DNA of 64,000 bases from Luidia sarsii (taxonomy: Eukaryota > Echinodermata > Asteroidea > Paxillosida > Luidiidae), in contig OX465118.1 of the NCBI GenBank assembly GCA_949987565.1, forward strand, positions 3,066,538 through 3,130,537, in the 5' to 3' direction. Numbering within the stretch: the stretch's first letter is position 1; each line of letters starts with the position of its first letter. Shown in pieces: positions 51,762-61,800 of this stretch. The position numbers and the translations under genes were made by a program. The notes under the pieces are model-generated. The model had not been told where the DNA came from, did no database searches, and was given only the letters and a program-made list of their open reading frames with translations.

Positions 51762-53832
51762 CTACGGGTCTCTGTGGGTACCACTTTGGCAGACTTCTCC
51801 CATGACCGCCCAGCCAAGATCTAAACTATGAGCCCAAGGCTGGTCATCCTTGCCATTGATGACCTCTCTCACCTTGTGAAACTGAGGAGCATCTCTACCG
51901 AGAAGAATGGCTATCTCGGCATCTTCCTTCAGGGGAGGCAACATTGGAGCAATGGGCTTCAGATGGTCGAAGGCTGCTGCTATCTCAGGTGTAGGGATCT
52001 CGGACACGTCACCAGGGATGGTACTGCACTCATAGAGAGTGGGTGTCTTAGTGCTAACTGAGCCGTCGAGACTTTCGATGATCAGGCCTTTCACGTTTTG
52101 ACCCCGGACTTCTTGGAGACCGCTGATCGTCTTCATGGCATAGCTGGATTGCTCTCCCTTGATGTCGAGGCAGTCCAACAGGTGCTCGCTGACCAGAGAC
52201 CCATCACTTTGGTCTTCGATCAGGACGTATGTTGTTACAGCTCGCTCTGGTTCATCCTGGAGGTACACCTTTGCCAGACATATCTTGGCACAGGACCGCC
52301 CAACTCTCCCTTGGCTGCACACTCTTGTGCATTTGGGTGCCACCGTCACGATAGCCTCGGTGTGGCCTTCACTCTGCCCTGCTGTGGATTTCGGTTGGTT
52401 GAATGCCACTGGAACATCTGTGCTGGGTGCTGGTCGGTGCATGGCTGTGACATGGGACCTGCCACATACCTCACATTTCACTACTGCCGTGCAATTCTGT
52501 ATGAGGTGATTGGGCTGCAGGCATCGGAAGCACAACCCCTTCTCTTTCAGGAGTGTGATCTTGTCATCTGGGGATGTGTTCCTGAAGGCACGGCAATCTT
52601 GCAAGTCGTGTGCAGTGTGGTGGATCGGACAGGATGGATTCTTGGTCGTGGAGGCTGTCTCGTTGACACCAGTCATCCTGACTGTGACTGCTTGCTTGGG
52701 TTGGTGATCTCCCACTTTGGTGTCAGTGATCCGGAAGCTGGGGTCGTTCTGGATCCTTGCTTGTGCTTGGATGAAATCCACGAACACGTGAAAGGGCGGG
52801 AAGACGACAGTGTGCCTGTCCTTGTATTGGGAGCCATTCTCACGCCACTTCATTTGGAGCCACTCCGGGAGTTTGGCGACCAAGGGCTGCAACCCCCTCG
52901 ATGAGTCCAAGACCAGGAGGCCAGGATACTGTCCCGTCTCTTTGGTGTAGCTGGCCTCTTGAAGCACTGGGTGCGATATTCGGGAATTCGTCCACCCGCT
53001 GCATCAGATCCCACTCGACCGCTTCTGGTGAGCCATGTTTTCGGTCGAGGTGGGCCCAGATCCTCTGTAGACCCAGGTCTGGCTTGTCAACATGGATCGC
53101 GAATCTTCTCTGCAAGACACTTGTCTCGGCCTTCGAGGGAGTCGAGGATGAGTGCCGTCTCCTGGAAGGATTTAAGGTCGAGGTCTTGTGTGGCCTGCTG
53201 GAAGCTGTGTTTCCACGACCTGTATCCCCCTGCATGGCCACTGAACTTCCTCAGCCCACTCTTCACAAGGTCTTTCTTTACCAGCATGTTGCTTATGGAG
53301 TGGATCTCCTCCTTCAGCTGGCGATGGGCTGGGTATGACGACTGATCAACTGGGCTGGATGCCTGGAGCGAATCTTTAGAGCTCTGGAGCTCTTCCTTGA
53401 TAGCCAAGGCTTCACCCTGGACATGACTCGATGCTGGGGACATCTTCTGCTCAAAGTGCTCTTCAACGAAGTGAGTCGTGCGGACTTCAGGATTTGTGAT
53501 GGGTAGATGTAACCCTCCGTGGGTGGATGAAGACATTTCCTTGGCTGCAGCTGTCTCCAGAACTTCTGCTTCCGCTTCTGCCATGGCATAATCTTTCTCC
53601 GCATTCAGAAGAAAAGAGCACGGGCGATGTCTTCTTCTTTGCGACGAAGTTCCGCTTCTTTCTCGACGAAAGCTATTCTCGCCTTTAAGGCCTGGGCCTT
53701 AGCACGAGCCAGAATAGCTGCCGAGCTTGTTGTTGATCTCTGACTTCCTTCGGTGTGATGAGAAGTGGTAGTCCGCTGGGATGACCGGGATCTCGCACTC
53801 GCCCCATCGTCGGAGTCGATTTCTTTGATCAT
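51762..53832 (-). CDS. BEL/Pao retrotransposon gag-protease region (broken)
   Basis: Starts at 53832 (MIKEIDSDDGASARS) with a helical ARAKAQALKARIAFVEKEAE segment, then a Pao-type gag core (LRKFSGHAGGYRSWKHSFQQ, 53087-53584). The second long frame 52967-51762 has Cys/His knuckles (CPIHHTAHDLQDCRAF, CFRCLQPNHLIQNC, CEVCGRSHVTAMH) and a retropepsin-like domain (VYLQDEP..TTYVLIEDQSDGSLVSEHLL; EIAILLGRD) ending at the stop after GTHRDP. The pieces are in different frames (shifts near 53600 and 52970-53090). The protease active site would be expected as D-S/T-G; here it is DQSDGS. No RT or integrase is present. The plus-strand 268-codon ORF is antisense. Confidence 0.85.
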
Positions 53833-53864
53833 CTTGAGTCAGCCATGGATAGTTCTTTTTACTA

Positions 53865-54486
53865 TGAAGGACCTGGGGTGCCAGAGTACCCTCTTTCCAA
53901 CAAGTTAACCATAGACTCATATGGATATCATAGGATATCATAACTTGTAATTTATTGCAACCCTCGTCATCATTCGGTAAAACTGTAAATATAAGAAAAA
54001 TGTGGGAAAACTTATAAGTACATGGAGAATGACTTATACATAATAAATGGACAAGTTCGGCTTTATACACTCCGAAAACATGGGAGAAATACAAGAAATA
54101 CAGGTGGCAGTTCACTGACATGAGAAAATGTGAGCAATCACGGATGAAAAGCAAAAAGGAATATCACAGAATTCTGACCACTAAAAAACACCTTGTACAA
54201 TAAAATGCTTACAGAACTGTTCTCCTTTAAGATCAAGATGTCTGGGCTGAAAACTGGCTTGTACATGGACTGCTGTGATGGACGGATCCTCAACCAGTAA
54301 TGGTCTGGTATAAAAGGCAGTGTTGAGGAGGGGCTCAAAAGGGTGAATTCTCGGGAGAATGCTGGATCTTTCAGAGGAGATTTCTTAAGACAATGCTGTG
54401 GAATGCTAGGTCATAGCCTATACCTGAGGTCACCAATAGAGGGCGTCCTAACAAGAACTACTCCAAACAAAGAGCCTTAATTAACA
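53865..54486 (-). mobile_element. 5' LTR of BEL/Pao element
   Basis: TG...CA ends on the element strand. The gag start codon lies ~33 bp inside, after AGTAAAAAGAACTATCCATGG. Compared with the 3' LTR it has a small insertion (CATATGGATATCATAGGATATC) and scattered changes. Confidence 0.85.
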
Positions 54487-54499
54487 TGACAGTAGTAGT

Positions 54500-54745
54500 A
54501 CTAGTAGGACTTACTGTACATATGTTGTACTACTACTAAGTACTTACTAGTACTACAGTAAGTAGTATTACTAGTACTAGTAGTACAGTAGTACTAAGTA
54601 GTAAGTACTAAGTAAGTACATGTAAGTACTAAGTTAGTACTATTAGTATTACTGTATTACTATTAGTATTACTAGTAATACTAGTATATAGGACTAGTAG
54701 TAGACTAGTACTACTAGTACTAGTACTACTAGTACTACTTTACTA
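54500..54745. repeat. AGTACT/ACTAGT simple-sequence island
   Basis: About 240 bp built from AGTA, CTAGT and GTACT words. It is strongly self-complementary. Further islands are at 54825-55016, 56435-56460, 56703-56890 and 58060-58215. Confidence 0.85.
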
Positions 54746-54822
54746 GTCCAAGTAACTTGGACCCATTTTAGAAATAGGGCGATTGTAAAATAGGATAATG
54801 TAAAGGTCCAAGTTACTCGGAC
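54746..54822. mobile_element. 77-bp micro-MITE, CCGAGTAACTTGGACC family
   Basis: GTCCAAGTAACTTGGACCC ... AAGGTCCAAGTTACTCGGAC, inserted in AGTACT simple sequence more than 20 kb away from the HIF1AN intron copies. Confidence 0.65.
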
Positions 54823-54824
54823 TA

Positions 54825-55016
54825 CTACACTAGTACTACTGTACTAGTACTAGTACTTTAGTAGTACTATACTAGAACTAGTAGTACTAGTAGTAAGTAC
54901 TACACTGTTTGTACTCTGTGACTAATGTAGTACTACTGTACTAGTACTAGACTACTAGTACTAGTAGTAGTACTAGTAGTAGTAGTAGTAGTACATGTAG
55001 TACATGTAGTGCTAGT
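54825..55016. repeat. AGTACT/ACTAGT simple-sequence island
   Basis: Continuation of the island on the other side of the micro-MITE, including (AGT)n runs at 54960-54995. Confidence 0.8.
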
Positions 55017-56435
55017 AGTATCGTGGGGGGCCCAGTTTTCGACGGTACATGTTTTCGAGCTTGGCCTTCTAACTCACATCACACGATGAAAACAACTCTG
55101 TATAACTATCTCAGACTTCGTATCTTCCGGTTTGTTTCCTGCTCTTGTCCGTCACCGAAAATGTGGAAAGTTAAGGCTCTTCCGGTAGGCCTAACTCGTG
55201 TGATTCAAAAAGTTGCTCTTTTGGGTCTATTTTCCTAGGCACAAAATTGGCAGTTGCTTCGAAGCTCCAGTTTACTTTATTGTTGGTCCTAAAAAACAAT
55301 CTGTACCATAACAAACCCCAACATACGTAGAAAAAAAAATGTCACACAACTTGAGGCAGTCCGTTCTGGGTAAAAACTATGGAAGCTCGTAAAGGGCGTC
55401 TCTTTTATATATTATTATTTTTATTATTTAAAGGCATAAAGTAACATGGCCTAATAGTAATAGCTAGAGAAAGTATTAAGAAGGAGGAAATGTGTTTCTT
55501 GAGTGACATTGGGAAAGGTCATAACTGAAGAAGCAGTGAGAAAGAGAATTGTGGATTTTTTTTAAACGTCACAGAAGAAGACATCAACCAGATAAAAAAT
55601 ACAACCCCACCAAAAGGACAATGAAAACAGAATCTGCTTCCATGGCTGAATCACAATTAGCTTGGACCAAGCCGAACAATCACATCCTGCCTCGATGTAT
55701 CTTCTGATTAAAAAAAAATTAACAAGGATGAGAAATGCTGCGTGTGTCACTCATAGATAAAGCCCTACCGTATTTTCACCTCTATGGTTTACTTGAAGAA
55801 CCAAATTCAAAAAAGTTAAAAGATATCTTTCAGTTAAATGAACTTCTTTTCACATTTTAAGAAAATTATTCTCAATTTGAATTATTCATTATGGTGATTA
55901 AATTTATTTCCTTATTATTATGAGGACAGTTTTGATGATTTGGACAAGGATGGGAAAGGAGAGGGTAGCATGAAGGGAAAGGAGTTGATAGGTGATATAA
56001 CAAAAAGTCGATGGGACACAAATGCAAACCAATGAGATAAGTATAAATTATGAATGTTTTGAGGAAGTGTTAGAAGCATCGTCGAAAAAAGCCCCAAAAG
56101 ATGAAAAAAAAAACATACAGGGAAGAATTTTACAGTGCCACACAGCATTTGAGTTATTTTAAAAATTAATTTTGCATTTGGCTTGTCTGGGACACCTTAC
56201 TAAACACCACTGTCGAAAATAGGTCACGATGCTTACTGCGCCGTGCGCCGTGGACATCAACAAAACCAGGTGATATTACGGAAATGACAGGCTTGATCAA
56301 CCTTCTCTATGATTATTCTAATAGTCTGTGGTGTGGAAAAAGTGACTGAGAGCTCTTTTAGTGTGATACTTCCGTTCACATTGGTCAGCTTGAAGAAAAG
56401 GCCTTATATCGTCTCCGGTAACTGGAGGATACTAC
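55017..56435 (-). mobile_element. 'GTATCCTCC' element, inverted full-length copy
   Basis: Reading on the minus strand it begins GTATCCTCCAGTTACCGGAG and ends with GTCGAAAACTGGGCCCCCCACGATAC. At ~1.42 kb it is the longest copy and shows that the interiors of copies 1-4 are deletion variants. No long ORF. Confidence 0.75.
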
Positions 56436-56460
56436 TAGTATTATTAGTATTAGACTACTA

Positions 56461-56702
56461 GGGGCCTTTTCCAAAACCCGGCATAGGCTCAGGCTCCGGC
56501 TTTGTCTCTGGTTCTTTCATCGATTTCAAGTACAAGGCATGAAAACAGGAAGCCTTTGGCAGCATTTTTGAATGTTTTACTGAGTTTTGAAAAGGAATCC
56601 AAAGCTTCAACTTCAACAAAGAACTCCAACTTGTATTTCAGCATTTGGATAACTGAGATGAAGCCGGAGCCGAAGCCTAAGCCGGGGTTTGGAAAAGGGC
56701 CT
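56461..56702. mobile_element. ~240-bp MITE with GGGGCCTTTTCCAAAACCCGG ends
   Basis: Left GGGCCTTTTCCAAAACCCGG CATAGGCTCAGGCTCCGGCT; right end is its complement (AGCCGGAGCCGAAGCCTAAG CCGGGGTTTGGAAAAGGGCC). About 45-bp inverted ends, flanked by CTA. ORFs crossing it on both strands are produced by the symmetry. Confidence 0.8.
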
Positions 56703-56890
56703 AGTACTACTACTATTAGCACTACTAGTAGTAGTAGTACTAACAGTAGGCCTACAGTACTAGTAGTACTACTAGTACTAGTATAATACTAAGTACTATT
56801 ACTAGTAGTAGTAGTACTTCTAGTACTACTACTAGTAATAGTACTAGTACTAATTATAGTACTACTACATCAGTCATAGAGTACAGTGTA
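56703..56890. repeat. AGTACT/ACTAGT simple-sequence island
   Basis: Same composition as the islands at 54.5-55.0 kb. Confidence 0.8.
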
Positions 56891-56894
56891 CAAT

Positions 56895-58860
56895 GTACTT
56901 ACTAGTACAGTAGTTACTACTTTACTCGTTGTAATAGTAATTGTTACTGCTCTTGACCTAGTTGAGCCAGTATTAGTGTTATAGGCGATCTTGACCACGT
57001 CACACAAACGTAAACAGAAGAGGTAACACGGGACCATCAACTGAACTAATTCCAATATTTATTTGTTCCATGTGTTGTCTGTATGTCTACCATCAGTTTG
57101 TTCGTTCTCCGATCCTCGATCTTGGACCTTGGATCTTCGATCGTGACTAAACGCAAAGAAAAATACAATTACAAGAAGTTTTACAAAGTTTTACAATATA
57201 ATGCAAGATAAGTGGGTTCTGATGAGAAATACAGAATTGAAGAGCTGGACCTAAAATACATGCAGCTGTGGGTTTGTCAAATGAATAACAGATTCTCTGG
57301 ATGTTCTATGAAAAACAGTAAGATCGATAATCAGCACACGTTTATATAACAATGCTCATATGAATGTGGCCGCTTTAAGCCTCAAACTCCTAGCTCATGA
57401 ATGAACGCTTCCTAGCATATCAGGACTGCAAGCAATAATCAAGTTCATGTAATTAAGAATTGAATGATACAAGTCTCACAACGGATATACAACTTACAAG
57501 ATCGTAAGATTAATTCCCTTAAAAAAGTTATACGTTTGAATGAGGACTAGGTTTTATCTCACACATCGCAATAGACTTCTCCTTTGGTCACAGCTCACGA
57601 GTGTGGGTTCGACCTCTCTTTTAAGAGATCTATTTACTGCAATAATTATTATACAATTAAACTCCTATGACAGTAACAGTCGAAAAAGTACATGTTAACG
57701 GGGCAAGAAACCACAGGTTCAAAATGGCGTTCTTTTGCGTTTTCCAACATGACAAGTTTCGCTGGGAAAATATCAAAACTTTAACCATAACAATTTATAA
57801 GAACACATTTATAAAGCATAAGACGTTCAGCTACAAATCAATCTTAAACTCACCGGTTAATTGCCGCACCTGAAAGGACATAATACTCTTTGGATTTTTA
57901 CAGCAAAGAGGCGAACTCTTTCGGGGAAGCCTGAGTTTGGTCAACTGGCATTGCGGCGTGCGCTCGATCGTATGCTGCATGTGCTCGTGCGTGTGTGTGC
58001 GTACGCCCCGTCGCCTTTGCATAATTATTTGCAGGCATTTAATGGAGCAATCTAACAGTAATACTAGTACTATTACTGGTACTTGTATTAGTTACTTAGT
58101 AAAGTACATGTAGAAGTACAGTAGGCTACTAGTGTACTAGTACTGTACTAAGTACTAGTAGTAGTACTAAAAGTACTAGGCCCTACTAATACTAGTACTA
58201 CTGTACTTACTAGCTTTAGCCTCTAGCCTATATATAAAATAATCTAGGCTCTAGTTTTGGCTTGGCTCAGTGCCTATAGTCTGATATGTATGATAGTCCT
58301 ACACTCTCTGTCCATCTTCATAATTAGCTCTAGCCAAGTCTGTAATTTACTAGTTTAGTAAAATCATGTACATGTATGTAAATATGCATGTACTCTGTAC
58401 TGTAGTGAAGTACCATTGCATACGGTTCTACAACAGTACAAGCCCCCAAATACATGTACGTACCGGTAGGCCCTACATTTGTACATTAGTTAAAGATTAT
58501 ACATGTACTTGTCATAAAAGTGGGAAAATGCAAGCTTTTTCTTTGAAAACACTTTAAGACCAGTCTCAGGGTGGTAATGGATTTGATAATAATATTAATA
58601 ATGATAATAATAATAATAATAAGATACATGTACTGTGTAATACTAGTACTACTACTATAGTAGGGTAAGTTCAGGGGAATTTGACAAGCTGCATACAAAA
58701 ACTACATAACATAGCTGGTCAAATTTTTGGCTTTTCTTAGACGGTTGAATACCCCTGCTTTTACCCTATCATGAATATTGGAATTCTTTCCAAGTGTTCT
58801 TAGCACTGTAGTAGTAGCAAATTAGCAATCACACTAATTTTTGCCTAATTTTGTTTTTGT
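56895..58860. other. Intergenic, no gene seen
   Basis: No exon or repeat family recognised apart from an AGTACT island (58060-58215) and an (AAT)n-like run (58585-58622). The 5' exon(s) and promoter of the MULE gene may lie here but I cannot place them. Confidence 0.4.
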
Positions 58861-58879
58861 TTTTGTGAATTTCTTCCAG

Positions 58880-61800
58880 GGTCTTTTCCCTGAACTTGAC
58901 CATCATGTTTGCCAGCTGACCACAATCAGCAACCAACCAGAAAACAATGGAGAGGTTCAGTTTAGAGCTGAAATGCACCTTCCTCTGCAAAATGAGGAAC
59001 AATTCAAGAAATGGCTGCAGGACTTTGAAAACAAGTGCTACACAACTTGGAGGGTAAAAAGAACCTTCCTTCGCTCAGGAAAATGCACACAGTTCAAGGT
59101 ACACTTTACTTTTTGTAATTGAATTAATGCAAGCACAACATTGAATCTTACTGAAGCATAAGGGGCCCATGTAAGTTATTTTTCTGCACTAGAACTTAGT
59201 TAGAAGAGAAGAACCGAGAAACGTTTGTAAGCTGAAATATCACTTCAGGGAATAATGAGTGATGTCTGTACAGTATATGGAACATACACCCGACATAATT
59301 GTATTTATTGTACTGTATTGTATTAAATAATATAATTACATTGTACAATTGTATTGTATTACATAATTTGGAATTTTACCTTTTTTTTTAGAAGCTGTAC
59401 CGGTGCCAACATAACACAAGGCCTGTTGACCACAAGACCAACTCAAAACGGCGTACTCAGTCTAAAAATACAAATTGTAAGGCAGACATGATGGTGACCA
59501 TCGCAAATGTTAAGGCAAAATTAAGGTAATGTTGCTGTTATTTTTGCCTGTACTGTGATTATGAGAGAGCCAAGCTCGCTCCAATTAAATTTCGTCCCTG
59601 CATTGATGCTTTCACTTCTGACATTTGGTTTGTATGTAAACGTTCATCTTTCTTCCTCCTTATCTTGTTTGCTCTTGGTTTGTTTTTCTTCTTATTGCTT
59701 TCTTTTCTTTCTTTTCTTGAGTGGCCTTTAGAGGCCTTGTGTTAGGCAACTTTTATTTAAAAAAAAAAAAAGAAAAAAAAATGGACCTAAAGCAAATAAC
59801 TGAGATGTTTGTTCGGTAGATAATGATAAAAATCAGTTCCAAATTGCTCGCGTTAACTTTTGCTTTTATTTAACAGAAGCAAGGATATGCATCTGCCTCA
59901 ATACCCAACAAAGATTGTTCTGCAGTACACCCACAACCACCCCGTCTTCTGTGCTGATGCCCTTAAATTCAGAGATGTCTCTGAGGAGACGGCTGCATCT
60001 CTAGAATCCCTCTTCAGACGTAAATATGGTCCTGCTGCTGCAGTGGAAATGCTGAAGTATGAGTTGCAGCTGAAGTATGGAGAGAATTACCCAATTCATG
60101 CAGCAGACAGATCCATCTGCCCTGATGTCCAGTATGCATACAGGTAAACATTTACATTGATATTGTGTATTATTATTGTGCATGATGAGTGTCATCATAG
60201 TGTTAACCACTTCGTGCCGGGACCTCCGAAATCGGAGCTCCATTGGTTTGACTATGCGACGGGGCCCTCCGAATCCGGGCACCACTATTGTCCACATTTT
60301 AAGCAAAGACTCTTTTCAGCTTAGAACAAAGCAATATGAATCAGTACAAAGACCCTTTTTGACGCAAGTTGCCACATGAATTGCAAGATTAGCAGTGCTC
60401 AGTAATTGTGCAATTGTGGGACCTTTACTGTGGAGGATCGAGGGATACCGCGCTGCAGCTGAAAGCACGCAGGGGACATTGTGTTGGCATGCCACACAGC
60501 CGGTCGTTGATCAGGCAGTGGAATTCCACCCAAATTCTTCACCGCAATCTGTACGCTCGGTTGGGGCCGACCAACTCGAAGATTTGATTGCCTGGAGTGG
60601 AGGCTAGTCTGTGGTCAGGGATCATCAGTACCGTACATGCACACACACACACACACCCACACACACAAGTCTCATTACGCTCCATTGACGACGCACAATG
60701 GGCCCTTTTTTGAATGGATAATCTCTTGACAAAAGCCACAACAGTTACTCTCTTTTACCCACAGTATACCCTTTTCGATTTATTTCACAGAAATATATTG
60801 TTCCGATTGCTTTAGCGAGATTTGTAAATGATCCATTGTTAAAAAAAAAACCTGTATGGCGGTCATGGGCACTGGAAAACTGGAGTGGTTCTAACTTTGC
60901 TGATCAAATTTTAGGAATAAATTTACTTAGTCTTCATAGCTATACGTAGAAATAAAGCAGTGTTCTCTCTCATGTTGTTCATACTTCACTTCACCTTTTT
61001 ATTTTCTAGTACGGGAGTAGACAGCAATGCACCTATGGTTGATGTTTTACCTTTCTGCCATGTTATTTATATATACAGGCTGTACAAAAAGGTGCTTCAT
61101 AAAGAATATGGCAACACGTCTGGTGAAGAGATGCTTGCGAGCCTGCAGGAGTACACTGACAAATATAATGCCAAGATGGATAGTGCTTGCATGGCCATTG
61201 ATGCCCAACAAAACCGACTAGCTGTGGCCATATGCACTCCACTTATGAAGCGTGTTCATATTCATCTCAAGCACTCGGGGGAGATGGTGTTCATGGATGC
61301 CTCATCAAATATGGATAGACACGGATGCAGTGTGTTTTTGCTTCTTACTCACAGCTGTATCGGTGGCTTACCTCTGGGTGTACTCATTACAAGCTCAGAA
61401 TCAGAGTCCTCATTAATAGCTGCACTGCAGTTGTACACCAGTCTCCTTCCAGACGGGTGTTTTGGTGGTAGAGGTCTGCAAGGTCCTGAGATCTTCATGA
61501 CAGATGGCTCTGCTGCAGAACACAATGCCATCCGTCATGTATTCCCAAATTCCGTACGCCTGCTTTCCATCTTTCATGTTTTGCAAGCCAATTGGCGCTG
61601 GTTGTGGGATAGTAAGAATCAAGTTCCAAAGGAGCAACGGCCCAATCACCTCCTACACTTGAAGAGAATCATCTACGCACAATCCACCGATGAAATGGAG
61701 GCCTTTTTTCGAGAAAGCCTTCAAGATGAGACTCTTAATAGGTATGTATTTATTATAATTTATTTATGAAATGCTGATTAGATGAAGTTGTGATACAGGT

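Noticed and set aside
52098..52904. 268-codon plus-strand ORF with many Cys
   Set aside because: It is antisense to the BEL gag zinc-knuckle and protease frame, whose minus-strand translation has clear domains.
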